A program made the translations under genes and the position numbers. A stretch of DNA of 64,000 nt from Cymbidium sinense (Eukaryota > Streptophyta > Magnoliopsida > Asparagales > Orchidaceae): the NCBI GenBank assembly GCA_021442155.1, contig CM038221.1, positions 25,419,906-25,483,905 of the forward strand, given 5' to 3'. Positions 25,422 to 38,976 of the stretch are shown in pieces (the first letter of the stretch is position 1; the number at the start of each line of letters is the position of its first letter). The notes under the pieces were generated by a model, which had not been told where the DNA came from, did not search any database, and saw nothing but the letters and a program-made list of their open reading frames with translations.

Positions 25422-27065
25422 GAGAGAGAGAGCTCTAATGAATGAAAAATATAATATAAAAAAACCTTTAAATCCCAATAGGCTATATAAACCAAGCATA
25501 GTGCTACAACACCACATCTAGGGTTGAAGCACTAGGCTCTCGGGTTCTGAAATAGGGAACCAATGCTGTAACGCTCACATACAGCATTAACTAGGTTAAG
25601 TCGATTACTGTGCATGTCAAAAAGAGTATTTATTATCATTAATTTCATAACTAAAAGTGTGTCAGGCATTGATGTAGCGTCATAACGCTCTAATGTAGCA
25701 CTGATAAAAATAAGTTTTCATTTCCATTTAAAGCACCTATTCATCTACCAACTTTTTGAACTGACCTTTGACTAGCACTATAGTGCCATATGATCAGCCT
25801 AGGTGCTAGTCAGTTGGTCAACAAGAATATTTTCCCTAGAATGCTACAGTACTAAGCACTCGATGACAAGGTGCCAATTTGACAACGCCACAACTTATCA
25901 AGCGCCTAAGCGCTATATTCCCAATGCCGAGGTGCCACCCTAATAAACTTATTTTCAGTGTTGAGGTGCTTAATAAAAATGGACTTGAATTGTCCTCATG
26001 GACCCAACACATTAACATTTCCTAGTTCAGGTCCGAGGATGCTTCGTGAGTTAACATAAAATAAATTTAAATTATCTGCATGTGTAAGGACTTAAACATC
26101 CATGATACAATTCTAATGTTTGAATAGGTTGCATAGGGTAAATTTAAAAATTAAATTTAAAATAGAAAATCAATCTTCCAATTTTAATAGAAAATTATAA
26201 AAAAACATGAGCATGTGCCCTGACACATATATTAAAATCTAAATTAAATGTTTGAGTATGCTACATGGTTTAATTTTATGATTAGATCTCATGATTGCAT
26301 CCGGGTCAAAAAAACCATAATCATTCTCACATGATGACCATGTTGATTGTAAAATTCATCTAGATGGGATATGTTCAAATTGAATGAAGTTCTTCATTCA
26401 AAATCTTAAAAGTAAATAAATAAATAATAAACAATCATGCACCCATCCAACATTATTTGTCAAGATTGATAAGATAAGAAAATCATTTCTTACAAATAGA
26501 TAATGTCAAATTAAATATATCTATATCTATACTCAAATAATCTCATGCTAGTAAGGACAAGGCATGTGTCCTCTGTTTGCATTATTTTATCATCAAATGA
26601 CACCACATGAAATATGGATATGACCAAAACCATCTTACCAAGTGGCTTAGCTTCTATATAGCTCCACCATACTTGGTCATAGAAATAGCCTGTATGTTCT
26701 CTAATGGCTTTGCTCCATGAGCCATGAATTTTATAATATATTTAATAGGCAAAAGGCTTTTTGTTAAGTAAGGTTGACTTAAATTTGTTACCTTAGACAA
26801 ATATCACCCCATATCTGCAAGAACATCTTGGACAATGCAACCCATGACTACTGACAATGATTCTTCAATCAGGAACTATTTTCTCTGGCTAAGTAAATTA
26901 AAGACCATGACAGCCCAGGATTATAAGTAAATAAACTCTAACATAATGTTAGAGAAAATTTGGTTGATTATATATCAATCTACCTCATGAAAACATACTC
27001 CTACCCATCTCAATAAAGATGGTGTAGAGCATCCTCAAAGGTATTTTTTAAGCTATCACTTGTTT
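22411..27065. mobile_element. Unclassified 4.65-kb insertion splitting a 5S copy
   Basis: The sequence between the two halves of 5S unit 4 is unlike the array and unlike the gypsy LTRs. It contains a TATTAAAAGGGGAGAGC region followed by a pyrimidine-rich stretch (22,745-22,860), a possible promoter/leader. It also has a recurring 14-bp imperfect palindrome close to AGCGCCGAGGCGCT at over ten places (22,517; 23,274; 23,648; 23,718; 23,800; 23,872; 24,021; 25,901 and others), and a GA microsatellite. I find no coding domain. It could be a non-autonomous LTR element, but I could not define LTRs or a target duplication. Confidence 0.6.
25367..25432. repeat. (GA)n microsatellite
   Basis: Nearly perfect AG repeat with one GG interruption. 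It lies within the unclassified insertion. Confidence 0.97.
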
Positions 27066-27119
27066 AAACTCTAAAATTCTAACGGGATCTGATGCACTGG
27101 TGTTGGTATGATCATAGTC
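27066..27119 (-). pseudogene. 5S rRNA pseudogene, unit 4, 5' half
   Basis: ATTCTAACGGGATCTGATGC and the rest of the 5' half continue the copy cut at 22,410. Array spacer follows normally on the right. Confidence 0.8.
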
Positions 27120-27456
27120 ATTATAATTTGGTTATAAATTCTATTTATGTGGAGCTCCTTTACGGCCAATCTTGAAGTCACAAAGCCTCAAAATAATTGA
27201 ATTTAATGAATTGAAGCTCGCTAGATATGCTTATGTCACATCTATGCATCATTTGTCTCTCAATGAGCTTGTTAGACTAGGATCATAATGTGGAATCAAA
27301 TGCATGGGCATGAAATTATGTCACTTTTCGTGTGGCCTCATGTCAAGGCAATAATTTATCAATGCAGGACCCGTCGCTCAAGTTGTGCCATCCGAGTGTC
27401 GCACTACAGTAAGAGAGAAAATGATAAAAGAGTAATGTGGCATCGAAAAGATAATA

Positions 27457-27530
27457 AGGTGCAAGATGATAACTTTTTATGAGATGACCCATCCTAGTAT
27501 AATTCTCCCCCAAATGCACTTAACGAAATG
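27457..27530 (-). pseudogene. 5S rRNA pseudogene, unit 5 (truncated)
   Basis: The 3' two thirds of the gene are present, ending near CACTTAACGAAATGGAG, where the inverted gypsy LTR begins. Confidence 0.8.
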
Positions 27531-27535
27531 GAGAT

Positions 27536-30500
27536 ATGTCATTATTTAAATTAATATTTTATTAGAATGATATGACTTTTGATCTCACAATATAAGATTA
27601 TGAAATTGCCTAAGAAGTAAGGACTTACACTCATAGTAAAGAGAATTAAGCAACCCTAAAACTAAAATTGAGGTACTCTAGCATAAGCTAAGAGCTCAAC
27701 CTAATCTAGAGAAAGGGAAATTGGGTATATTGGTTCACTTCCACTAGAGAGAATAAACATATCCCAACTTATTTGGACTTACAATTGCCAGGAAGGGCTG
27801 CTAGCTAAGACCTCCAATGAGTTAAAATCATGTGACCAAGTCTTATGAATGTTAGATGGATAGGCTATTGTTTATTCAGAATGGAAACTTAATAGCCTGA
27901 ACTCACTTCAAGAGTGGTGTGAAATGATGTCTTAGACTAGGGTAATAAAATTTTATATTTTTTATAAATTTTAAACTCTCAAAATTGACTAAAGCTTGGG
28001 TAGGCAAACATTCATATATGCATGATGAAATTAGGTTATGGGCCTATTTATGAGAAGAGCGTTCTTTACTCAAGGGAGTTATTATCAATGGTCCTACACT
28101 CCCTCTTATCATACAATGAGTAATGATCCTTTACATTCAAGGAAACGAGAATAAGATGATTATGAGATGATCTTACATCTATTATAGATCTATAGTTTCA
28201 AAATCTTTTAGTTGATTAATCCATAGTCTTTAAATTGAGGTTATGAGTGGTATTAATTTTAATTCAAATTGATTTTAGATTGGGGTAGAAACTTTAAGTC
28301 TTAAAGAGCCTACCGAAATCTAGGTCATACAACAATCATCACACTTTAAGAAACTTATGAAAAAGAATGACATTTTTATTGCATAAATGATTTAAACACA
28401 ACAAATAATCAATTAAATCAATAAAATAATAAAGAGGGGTGCGTTCGGGTTCCGCTATACACCCCAAAAGAAAAGGAGGTGGGTTGTCAAGTTTAACCCT
28501 TATACAACCTGAATTACAATAAATGATTCAACAAAATGAAAAAATATATGGGGGTCTTCATCTTCTCTTGATCTTCATAGTCTTGGATTCTCCAAGCATC
28601 ACAGAGCCTCCTAAATCTATGCCTTTTAGCCACAGCTCATCCTAAACCCCATGTCTCTAATTCTAATTATACTACAAAATTACATTTAAAATTCAAAATT
28701 AAATTTGCAACTAAAGCATCAAAAGAAAGGTTAATCATAACACACATACACATTAAGTTATTATATTTCACATAATTAGGCTTAGTATTAATGGGTACCA
28801 AGCCCACTTATTCTAATAGGTTATGCTAAAGGAGTAAGCAACACCTATAATCAAAAGCATTTAATTTAAATTTTATTTTATAGTGGTCCCTTTTATCAAG
28901 CATAACCCCCAACAACAACAAAAAATATCATTAACCTAATACATATTTCCCTACCATCCAAACTATGCATAAAAAATCCTAACATCTAGTCTAAAATATT
29001 ACACAACAAAATAATAAAATCAATACATTATAATCAAACATCAGCTTAATCTAATTTTAGTATTAGTGGCCTATTATTCTAGAGTGTATACAAATGCTAG
29101 TGTGGTGAGATAAAATTAGGATTTAGAGTTTAAGTTATGATTTTGAAAATAAGGTTTAATATATTACTTATTATATGGTTTTAATTTAAGTGGTTAGTAA
29201 TTTAAGAAGTGAATTTTAGATTATAAATTCAATTTTATTTGAATTAGACTTAATGTTTTAAAAGTGTAGAAATTTTTAAGTTTCACTTGAGGTGGAACCC
29301 ATTACTTTTGAGCACCCCACCTTACAATTGAATCTAAAGTTACATTTTACAATTTTTAAGCTTTATTAATAAATCATTAAGATTCTTATTAATTCCTAAG
29401 TTTGGACTAAGCTTACATAAATTACAATCTCGTGAAAGACATCTTAAAATTAATGAGTATAAGTTATGAATTATTTAATGATATCCTTCAACTCTTCTTA
29501 CCACTTTAATACTTTATTTCAAAATAATGATCCATTTATTTATTATTTTTATTAAGAAAATTTTGGACTTTAATTCACATATAATAATATATATCATTTA
29601 GAATTTTTCATATATTAGTATAAACATGAATATTTATTGAATGAATCTTTGACATTTTTATAATAATGGGTTTAAAATAATTTAAACTTCGTTTGTTTTT
29701 TCTACACAACTTTTTAGGTATGTGCATAATTAAATTAAGGAGATGAGATATCTAAGATCTCCTTCGAGCAAGTAGCCCTGCGCCCCTAGGTGTTCTGACT
29801 ATACACCTTGAAGGAGTATATATTATACACATGAATCATATAAATAGATTTTATTTACCTTTGTGAACTTAGGTTCATAAATGTTTACATATATTCTAAT
29901 TTGTATGAGATTTTGAGATTTACTTTTGATAATAGTCACATTATTCAGATATCATGCTTTTAAGGATTTAATTTTAAACATGAATGTAAATGAACTGTAA
30001 ACCAAACACATATTTTTAAGTGAATAAAGAGTGTTAAATGGATATCATAAATCAATCTACTTAAACCATTAAACCCTAAAATTAATCACATGAAAATAAT
30101 ATTAATTAAACTTAATCAAAATTCTTTAGTCAATACATCAAATTACAATTGATTAAACCTAGTGAGAGATAAAATACTAAAAATATCCTAAATGAAATTG
30201 TGATTTTTATTAATTATTTATTTGATGCCCAAAAAACCTTTAAAATTATGAAACCATAATGTACAAGCCCAAAAATTTTGAGAATACTAGTAACATGCAA
30301 AATAACATGGGGAATTAATGGTAAAAGTTCCAAGGCATTTGGGCTAATATTTTGAGATTATAATTGATTTAGGAAAATCCTAATTATATAATTACTCTTA
30401 AAATATTCAAAGTCATTTGGGGATTTTAATTTTATTAATTAACTCTCTATTAGTTGAGCACAAAGAGGGTTCATTTGTAAGTTTTAGAGATTTGTACAAT

Positions 30501-33273
30501 TTGTTATGAATTTTCTAAATAATAGATTAATTAAAAATTTATTTAATTAATGATGGTTTTGATAATAAATGGAATCAAAGGCCTCAATATTTTTTTCCTA
30601 GTCACCATTAAGCATATTAAACATAATTCGACACCTAAAATAATTTTTATAATTTTATAATTAATTATATTTATTAAATAGCCAAAATGGTCTTTTAAGA
30701 TTTAAAATATGGATCTCCTAATACACTTAACAAATTGACTTAAAATAATTATTGGAGGCACCATTTCATAGAATTTTCACCCAAAATTTCAAGTCAATTG
30801 GCTAAGCAATTAGGGCTTAATTATAACATTAAGAAATAGTTTTAAACCCTAGTTAGTCTATATCTACTTGATAAAAGTTAGAGTTTTTTTCTCTGTTTAA
30901 TCTTTCCAATGAGCTCTTATTTGTATTTTTATGATTTTGATTGAAATTAATTATAATTTTTTAAATTTCTAGTTAATTAGTCATATTTTGAAATTTATTT
31001 AATCAGATTATATAGTCAGCGGTTGAGTTAGCCATGCTTTACATGCAACGCTACATGATTGATTATTTAAATTGTCCCTCATGGCGGCTGACTTCGTAGC
31101 GGCAGATGTGATTTTATCTCAAGCCATTCGATCAATGATTGAACACTAACTAATCTTATATTTAAAAGGAATTAAATTAAAATATATATAATGTGGATTT
31201 ATCATGGCCGTCCATCTAATCACATGGAATAGACAATGCATGATTCATCTTTAACCTCTTGCAAAAGATGGAGGTTGTCAACCTCTCACTAGTTGATCCA
31301 AGCCAATCATGCTTATTTCATGGTGAAATTGACTCCATTAAAATAAAAAAAAAATATGTAGGGTTCTTTACATTATGATTTACATGAAATGCTAAAACAC
31401 TTTACAAAACACCAGCACTTAAGAAGTTCTCTATGGGTTACGAGAACTTAACTCATTGGAGCTAAGATCGAAGAGCAAACACATGAGGTAGTTTTACCTT
31501 GAAGAGGCAAATTCCTACTACTGAAGTCCACTCCTGCTTCCTCTCCAATCACTCTTGAGATTAAGCTCCACTAATACTCATTGGAGTTTGATCAAACCCC
31601 TATCTGTGGTGCTCAAATTGAGTGTTTCTTGATTTGTTCTTTCTCATGAGGGTGTGAGGTAGGTATGAGAAGTTTTGGTGTAGTTGGGTCTAGGAGGTGC
31701 TCAAGTTTGAGGTTGTATTGGTTTTCAACGATGAAGTACACCTCTAGCCCATAACACCAAATTTTTTTGGACCTCCCATAGTGGTTGAGGGTGTTTAGTG
31801 GCTAGAGGATCAAACATGGTGAAGGTGACCTCTCTTTAGTTAATTGTAGACCAAACAACCTGGCTTGGTCAGCCGAGGTGAGCTTTAAGCATGTTAAGGG
31901 AGCTGCCTTGGCCAAAAGGAAGGGTTGGACTTTGCTATTCTTAGATTTTGTTTTATATGAGACTTTAGTTCACTTAGTTTGGGTTGAACAAGGTTCATCA
32001 TTGGTTAGGTCCACTTGGATTGGTGAAGGGGGGTTCCAAGGATGAGTCGTGCCAAGTTTGGTTGGGTTTTTAACTTAGGTTAAATTGAGTTAGGTGACCA
32101 ATTGACCAAATTGGGCCTATGGGCTATTTGGCTCTATTCAAATAATGATTTGATATATTTTTGTATAATTGGTTTGATCCAATTTGAAGTGGACTTGGGT
32201 TTCTTATATGGGTTCATGTGGTCAAATAGGTCAAGTTAACTAAATTAGTCAAATAGGTATAATTGGAGGTTGGGTCACATTTGATAATCATTTTAGAGAT
32301 GATTGTAGGCCTTGGTTTGATCCAATTTGATTTTGGTTCAATTTGGCCCATTAGGTCAAATTGGAATAAATTAGTTAATTAGGTTGGAATGGTCAAATTA
32401 GCTTTAATTGCTCATTGAAAAGTGGTCAATAATTAATTAATTTGAATTTGATTACAAGTGTTGGTTCAATTCAATTTGAATTGGATTAAGATTTGACTCA
32501 ATTTGGTTACTTAGGTCAAATTGGATTAAATAAGGTTAAGTTTGAGGAGGGTTGGGGTCAATTAGCTCAAGTGGCCTACTTGGCTTCAATTGGATATTGG
32601 TTTTGATCAATCATCCATTTGGAGGTGATTGTAAAGATTGGTTTGGTTAGATTTGGGTTGAGTTGATTTTTAGCTCGAATTGAGATCAATTGGGCTAGTA
32701 AAGGTTATATGAGCTAATTAGTCAAGAGGGATGTTCCATTATGTGATTGGGATGATTATAGAGCTTTGGTTAGTTCAAGTTGGGTTTTATTTTAGAAGTT
32801 TAGGGTTTAAATGGGTTATCTTGGGCTAGGTAAGCCAATTAGCCAAATTGAGTTTTGGTCAGACCTCAACCAAGTTTAATTAAGGTTTCAAGGAGTTTAG
32901 GAATACTCAATTTCAAATATTTTAAGTCAATTTTAAATTTATCCATTTAGGCCCAAATAGGTCATATTGGGTCAATCTGGGCAATGGCCAAATTGAACAC
33001 CAATTGAATATGGCTTGGTCGGATTTGAGGTCTTGGAAATAATTTGATTATTTATTATGTATATAGGAATTTTAGTTTGAACTTAGGGTAGTTGGGTTCC
33101 ACCTAGTTTAAGTCGAGGTCTAACCCTAAGGTTAAACTGTAGAGTCTCTAGGCTTATGTTGGTGTTCTCTTAACTACTTGAAGTATCTTAATTTTATGTG
33201 AGAAAAATCTTAGTGCTTAGATCAGATCCTAGGACTAAGAAGGTGAATGTTAACCTCACCCAAAATGAGGTCA
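27536..33273 (-). mobile_element. Nearly full-length gypsy LTR, minus strand, inside the 5S array
   Basis: The reverse complement starts TGACCTCATTTTGGGTGAGG at 33,273 and runs through the TTGACC-rich zone (32,000-33,050), a GC-richer patch (31,010-31,115), the AT-rich zone with one GTCTAGACATCC-repeat relic (29,740-29,815), and the 3' blocks (28,500-29,050, TATACAACC and GGTTATGC). It stops about 500 bp short of the usual LTR 3' end. Only LTR sequence is seen, with no internal domain. The right border is a 5S gene start, so the insertion was into 5S rDNA. Confidence 0.8.
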
Positions 33274-33274
33274 A

Positions 33275-33392
33275 TAATGCAACACGAGGACTTCATAATA
33301 GGTCACCCATCTTATTACTACTTTCGCCCAAGCATGTTAACTATGTAGCTTTAATAAAATCCAGTGCACTGGTGCTACTATAGTCACGCTCA
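33275..33392 (-). pseudogene. 5S rRNA pseudogene, unit 6
   Basis: Full length, with well-kept AACACGAGGACTTC and GGTCACCCATCTTATTACTAC. It directly follows the LTR end. Confidence 0.9.
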
Positions 33393-33760
33393 TTAAAATT
33401 TGGTTGTAATTTTTTTTATGTGGACTCATCTAGGGTCGATCCCAACATCGTTAGATCACAACACCTCAAAATAATTGAATATGATGTTCTAGACTCACCA
33501 TGTGCTCATCAACACATTTTGTGTCATCCACCTTTGATTAACTTTTTAGAATGAGGTCATAATAATAAATTAGATATATAAGTGTGAAGTTATGGAATCT
33601 TTCATGTAACTTGATGTCACATCCATGGTTTATCATTGCAGGGCTCAACACTCACATTTTTCCATCTGAGTGGAACTTAGAGCCAACTTCTCTAAGGTAA
33701 GTGATCATAGAGCACTTTTGTTAAATTGCACAAAAAATAATGTGGCATTGAAAGGAAAAT

Positions 33761-33878
33761 GAGGTGCAATACGAGGACTTCCTAGGAGGTTCCTATCTTA
33801 CTACTACTCTTGTCTAAGCATGCTTAACTATGGATTTCCAATGGGATGCAATGCACTAGTGCTGGTATGGTCACACCT
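33761..33878 (-). pseudogene. 5S rRNA pseudogene, unit 7
   Basis: Full length. It keeps CTTCCTAGGAGGT, AAGCATGCTTAACTATGGA and CACTAGTGCTGGTATGGTC. Confidence 0.92.
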
Positions 33879-34232
33879 ATTATAATTTGGCCAAAAATTT
33901 ATCCTATGTGAAGTCATCTAGGGATGATCCTGACATTATCAGATCATGGCACCTTGAAATAACTGAATTTAATGATATGGGTCTTGTTATGATGCATTAG
34001 TGTCTCATTCATCTATCGATGAGCTTTCCAAAGTGGGGGTCATAATGATGAATTAGATGCATGTGTGCAAAGTTATGGTGCTTTTTGTATGGCCATGGTT
34101 TACCACTGGGGCTCGCTCATGTTGTACCATCCAAGTGGTGTTTTAAACTTGCCTCTTTAAAGCAGGTTATCACAAAGCACTATAGCGAGATGAAAAATAC
34201 ACAAAAAAATAATGTGGCATCAAAAGAAAGAT

Positions 34233-34350
34233 GGGGGTGTAACACAAGGACTCCCTAGGTGGTCAACCATTATAGTACTACTCCTACTAAGAACATTTAA
34301 CTATGAAGTTCTGATGAAATCAGGTGCACTAGTGCTGGTATGGTCGAACC
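34233..34350 (-). pseudogene. 5S rRNA pseudogene, unit 8
   Basis: Full length, box A side decayed (CTACTAAGAACATTTAACTA), 5' domain good (GGTGCACTAGTGCTGGTATG). Confidence 0.88.
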
Positions 34351-34720
34351 TATTATAGTTTGGTCTAAAATTTATCATATGTAGAGCTCATTTAGGGACC
34401 CAACATTATTAAATGGTAGGGTCTTGAAACAACCAAATTTGATGATTTGAGGCCCCAAGCAATGCAACTGGGTGTCATAAATTTCTTGATGAGCTTCCTA
34501 GAATGGGATCATAATGATGAATTGGGTGCATGGGCACAAAGTTATGATGCTTTTCATGTGACCTTATCTCACAACCATGATTTATCGTCACGGGGCCTGA
34601 TGCTCGAGCTGTGCCATCCGAGTGGCCCCCGGAGCATACTTTTCAAGGTCAGGCAATTGCAAAGCACTGTAATAAGATTCAAAATGCACAAAAAAAATAT
34701 TATGGTGTCCAAAAGAAAAT

Positions 34721-34839
34721 GGGATGCAATATGAGGACTTCACATGGATTCACCAATCCTACTACTGTTCTCCCCTAAGCAAGCTTAATTATAGAGTTCT
34801 GATGGGAACAAGTTTATTGATGCTAGTATGATCACAGTT
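34721..34839 (-). pseudogene. 5S rRNA pseudogene, unit 9
   Basis: Full length, retains GGGATGCAAT at the 3' end; 5' part diverged (AGTTTATTGATGCTAGTATG). Confidence 0.87.
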
Positions 34840-35220
34840 GTTATATTTGGCTATAAATTCTTTTTATGTGAAGCTCATCTAGGGCCAATCCTAGTGTCAT
34901 TTGATCACAACACCTTAGAATGACTAAATTTAATGATCTAGAGGCTTGTCAGATGCTCCTACAACATATTTGCTTGTCATCTATCTCTCAATGAGCTTTC
35001 TAGAATGGTCTCATAATGGTGAATCGGATGCATGAGTGAAAAGTTATAGCACTTTTTGTACAGCCTTAGGTCATGTCCATGGTTTATCATTGAGGACCTA
35101 TAACCCGAGGTTGTGCCATCCGAGTACCCCTAGAGCTTGCCTCTTTAGGGAAAGTAATCACGAAGCCCTATAGCAAGAATGAAAATGCACATAAAAATAA
35201 TGTAGTGTAGAAAATAAAAT

Positions 35221-35338
35221 GGGGTATAACATGAGGACTTCCTAAGAGGTCCCCATCCTAGTACTACTCTCTCATAAGCATGCTTAATTAAAGAGTTCTG
35301 ATAGAATCTAGTGTACTGGTGCTGCTATGGTCACAGTT
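35221..35338 (-). pseudogene. 5S rRNA pseudogene, unit 10
   Basis: Full length, with CCTAGTACTACTCTCTCATA and AGTTCTGATAGAATCTAGTG. Confidence 0.88.
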
Positions 35339-35699
35339 GTTATAGTTTGGTAATAAATTATTTTTAAGTGGAGTTCATCTAGGGTGGATCTCGATGTTTT
35401 TGGATTAAAACACCTCAAAATGTTTGAATTTGATGATCTGAGGCCCACTAGATATTTTTTAGCACATTTGTGTGTCATCCATCTCTCAGCGAGCTTTCTA
35501 GAATGGGGTCATAATGAAAAATCAAATGTATGCATGAACTTATCACATTTTTTGTGTGGCTTCATGTCGTGATAATGGTTTATCACTGGTCTTGCCACTT
35601 GGGTTATATTAATTGAGTGGCACCTAAAACCTAGTTCTCTAGGGCAAGTGATTGTGTATGAGAGAAAGAAAATGCACCAAAAATGTTATGGCATCAAAT

Positions 35700-35803
35700 C
35701 CTAAGAGGTCACCCATCTTAATATTACTCCCGCCTAAGCATGCTTAACTATATTAACTGTGTGGTTTGATGGGATCTGGTGCACTAATACTTATCATTGC
35801 ACC
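35700..35803 (-). pseudogene. 5S rRNA pseudogene, unit 11
   Basis: It lacks the last about 18 bases of the gene. A small duplication (ACTATATTAACTGTGTGG) interrupts the box A neighbourhood. Confidence 0.85.
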
Positions 35804-36185
35804 CATTATAATTCAACCATAAAATCTTCTTATATTGAGCTCATCTAGGGATGATCCTAGCATTGTTGATTGTATCACTTTGAATTGATGTACTTTAATA
35901 ATCTAAGGCAAGCTAAATGCCTATGGCTCATATGTGCATCATTCATCTCTTGATGAGCTTTTTAGAATAAAGTCATCATGAAGAATCGAGTGATGTATAA
36001 GCATAAAATTATGGCACTTTCGGTGCAGCATATTATGTGGTTGTAGCATATCATTGTGGGTTTCGCCACTCGAGTTGTGCTGTTTGAGTGGCACCTTGAG
36101 CCTGCCTCTCTAGGGCAAGCAGTTGGGAGCACTATAGTGAGAGAAAAATGGTACAAAAATAATAATTTGATGTTGAAAAGAAAAT

Positions 36186-36301
36186 AGGTGAAACACGAGG
36201 GCTTTCTGAGAGGTCACCAATCATAGTACTACTCTTGCTCAAGCACACTTAATTATGGAGTTACGATGGGATCCAGGAAACGTGATGGTATGGTCACACT
36301 C
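36186..36301 (-). pseudogene. 5S rRNA pseudogene, unit 12
   Basis: Full length, with CATAGTACTACTCTTGCTCA and GGGATCCAGGAAACGTGATG; the latter replaces the usual GGTGCACTAGTGCT. Confidence 0.87.
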
Positions 36302-36650
36302 ATTATAATTTGACTAAAAATTCTTCTTATGTGGAGCTCATCTAGGGTTGATCTCAACATCATTAAATTGTAGTGTCTTGAAATGACAAAATTTAATAAT
36401 CTAGAGCCCACCTGATGCACCTATGATGCATGAGAGCTTCATCCATCTCTCTAAAAGATTTTTGAAATGAGGTCATAATGACAAATAAGATGCATGGCTA
36501 AGTTATGATGCTTTTTGTGTGGCCTCATGTCGTGAACATGGTTATCATCGTAGGTCCATTGCTCAAGTTGTGCCATCCAAGTAGTGCCCCAAGCTACCTC
36601 TCAAATGTAGGCAAACATGGAGCATTGTAGAGAAGTAAAAATGCACAAAC

Positions 36651-36714
36651 CAATCATGCTTAATTATAGAGTTCTGATGGGAACCAATGCACTAGTGTTG
36701 GCATGGTCACACTC
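36651..36714 (-). pseudogene. 5S rRNA pseudogene, unit 13 (5' half only)
   Basis: The 3' half of the gene is deleted; CAATCATGCTTAATTATAGA joins spacer directly. Confidence 0.8.
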
Positions 36715-37090
36715 ATTATAATTTGACCATAAATTATTATTCTATGGAGCACATCTAAGCTCAATCTAGAGTCGTTAGATTGTATGGCCTCAAAATGAAT
36801 GAATTTCATAATATTGGCTCACCAAATGTACTTATAACTCATCTAAGCATCATTTGTCACTTGATGAGCTTTTAGAATAGAGTCATCATGGCAAATCAGA
36901 TGCATGGGCATGAAGTTATGATGTTCATGTGGCCTCATCTAACTATTATTGTTTATCACCACTAGGCTTGTTGCTTGGGTTATTCCATTTGAGTGGCATT
37001 GAAAATCTGCATCTCTAGGGTAGGCGATCACAAAGCACTATAGCAAAGGAAAAATTCTCAAAAAAAAATGTTGTGGCTTAGAAAGAAAAA

Positions 37091-37127
37091 TTGGATATGA
37101 TGCACTAGTGTGAGTATGGTGCACCCA
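37091..37127 (-). pseudogene. 5S rRNA fragment, unit 14
   Basis: Only the first about 35 bases of the gene remain (GATGCACTAGTGTGAGTATG). Confidence 0.7.
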
Positions 37128-37490
37128 TTATAGCTTGGTTGTAAATTCTTCTTATATGGGGCTCATCTATGGTTAATCATAGTGTTGTTGGATCAGGGTC
37201 TCAAAATGATTAAATTTAATGATCTAGAGCCTGCCTATAGTGCATCTACACATCATCCATCTCTCAATGAGCTTTCTAAAAATGAGTTTAATGATGAATG
37301 AGATGCATGGCTTAAAAGTTATTATGCTTTCTATACGGGCTGATATCGATCTGGTATATTCTTGTGGCCCATTGCTTAGGCTATGCCATTCGAGTGGTGT
37401 TCGAAGCTTATTTTTCTAATGTAGGTGATCATGGAGCACTATAGTGAGAGCAAAAATACACAAACAATAATGTGACAACAAAAAGTAAAT

Positions 37491-37610
37491 GGCGATGCAA
37501 TGCGAGGACTTCCCAAGAGGTCACTCATCTTAGCACTACTCTCACCCAAGAAAGTTTGACTATAGCATTCTAATGGAATCTAGTGCACTGATACTAGTAT
37601 GATCACACTT
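37491..37610 (-). pseudogene. 5S rRNA pseudogene, unit 15
   Basis: Full length. The 3' end is well kept (CGATGCAATGCGAGGACTTC), with TTAGCACTACTCTCACCCAA. Confidence 0.9.
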
Positions 37611-37988
37611 GTTATAATTTTTCCAAAAATTCTTCTTATGTAGAGCTTATCTAGGGACGATCTCTGCATTGTCAGATCACATAGCCTCAAAATAATTGAA
37701 TTTGATGATTTGGGATCACTAGATGCTTCTATGGCACATCTACACGCAATCCATCTCCCGATGAGCTTTCTAGAATGGGATCATAATGGTGAACTTAGAT
37801 GCATGACACAAAGTTATGACACTTTTCATGCAGCCTCATGTTGTGATCATGGTTTATTTCCTATGGGCTCACCACTCAAGTTGTGTCGTCCGAGATGCGA
37901 CTAGCTTACCTTTCTAAAGTAGCGAAGTCGAGCACTATAGCAAGAGAAAAAATGCACAAAATAATATTATGGCATTGAAAAGAAAGTA

Positions 37989-38105
37989 AGGTGTAACACA
38001 AGGACTTTTGAGGAGATCACTCATCATAGTATTACTCTTGCCCAAACACGCTTAACTATAAGTTCTAATGAGGCTCGATGCACTAGTGTTGGCATGGTCA
38101 CACCC
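37989..38105 (-). pseudogene. 5S rRNA pseudogene, unit 16
   Basis: Full length, with CCCAAACACGCTTAACTATA and CTCGATGCACTAGTGTTGGC. Confidence 0.9.
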
Positions 38106-38469
38106 ATTATAGTTTAGCCAAAAATGCTTCTAAGTGGAGCTCATCTAAGGCCAAGCCTAGTATCATTGAGTGCACAGCCTTGGAAAAAAAAATCAAATTT
38201 ATGATATAGAAACCACCAGATGCACTTATGTGTCATCCTCTCTCAATGAGCTTTTTGAAATGGGTCATAATAGTAGATTGGATGTATGGGCATGAAGTAA
38301 TGTTGCTTTTCGTGTGGCCTCATCTCATGGTCATGGTTTATCCCAATGAGGCCCAATTGGGTTGTATTGTCTGAGTGGCACCCAAAGCCTACCTCTTTTA
38401 GGCGAGCGATCACAAAACACTACAATAAAACCAAAAATGCACAAAAAATAACTTGGCATTGAAAAGAAA

Positions 38470-38589
38470 CTGGTGCAATACGAGGACTTTTTAGGAGGTC
38501 ACCCAAAACTAGTATGACTTTTGTCCAAGCACGCTTAACTACAAAATTCTAATGGGATCCAATGCATTAGTGCTGGTATGGTCGCAACC
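38470..38589 (-). pseudogene. 5S rRNA pseudogene, unit 17
   Basis: Full length and fairly well preserved: GCAATACGAGGACT, CCAAGCACGCTTAACTACAA, GTGCTGGTATGGTCGCAACC. Confidence 0.92.
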
Positions 38590-38976
38590 ATTATAGTTTA
38601 GCCATAATTTTTGTATATATATATAGAACTCATCTAGAGCCAATCCTTACATCATCGAATTGTAGCACCTCAAAATGATCAAAGGCATGCTAGATGCTCC
38701 TACATTACATGTGTGCATCATCTGTCTCTTGGTGAGCTTTTTGAAATGGTGTCATAATGGTGAATTGAATGCATAAACACAAAATTATGGTGTTTTCCTT
38801 ACGACCTCTTATCGTGACCTCACGTCACGACCATGATTGATTACTAAGGGACTTGCTATTTTAGTTGTGTCATCCTAATGGTACTTGAAGCTTACCTCTT
38901 TAGGGTAGGTGATCAACAACAATGTTGTGAGAGTGAAAATGCACAAAAAAAAATCTTATGGCATCGAAAAGAAAAT

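Noticed and set aside
34447..34734. 95-codon frame, and other 60-95 codon frames in 33-43 kb
   Set aside because: They run across the 5S spacer, which repeats in the neighbouring units without conserving the frame.
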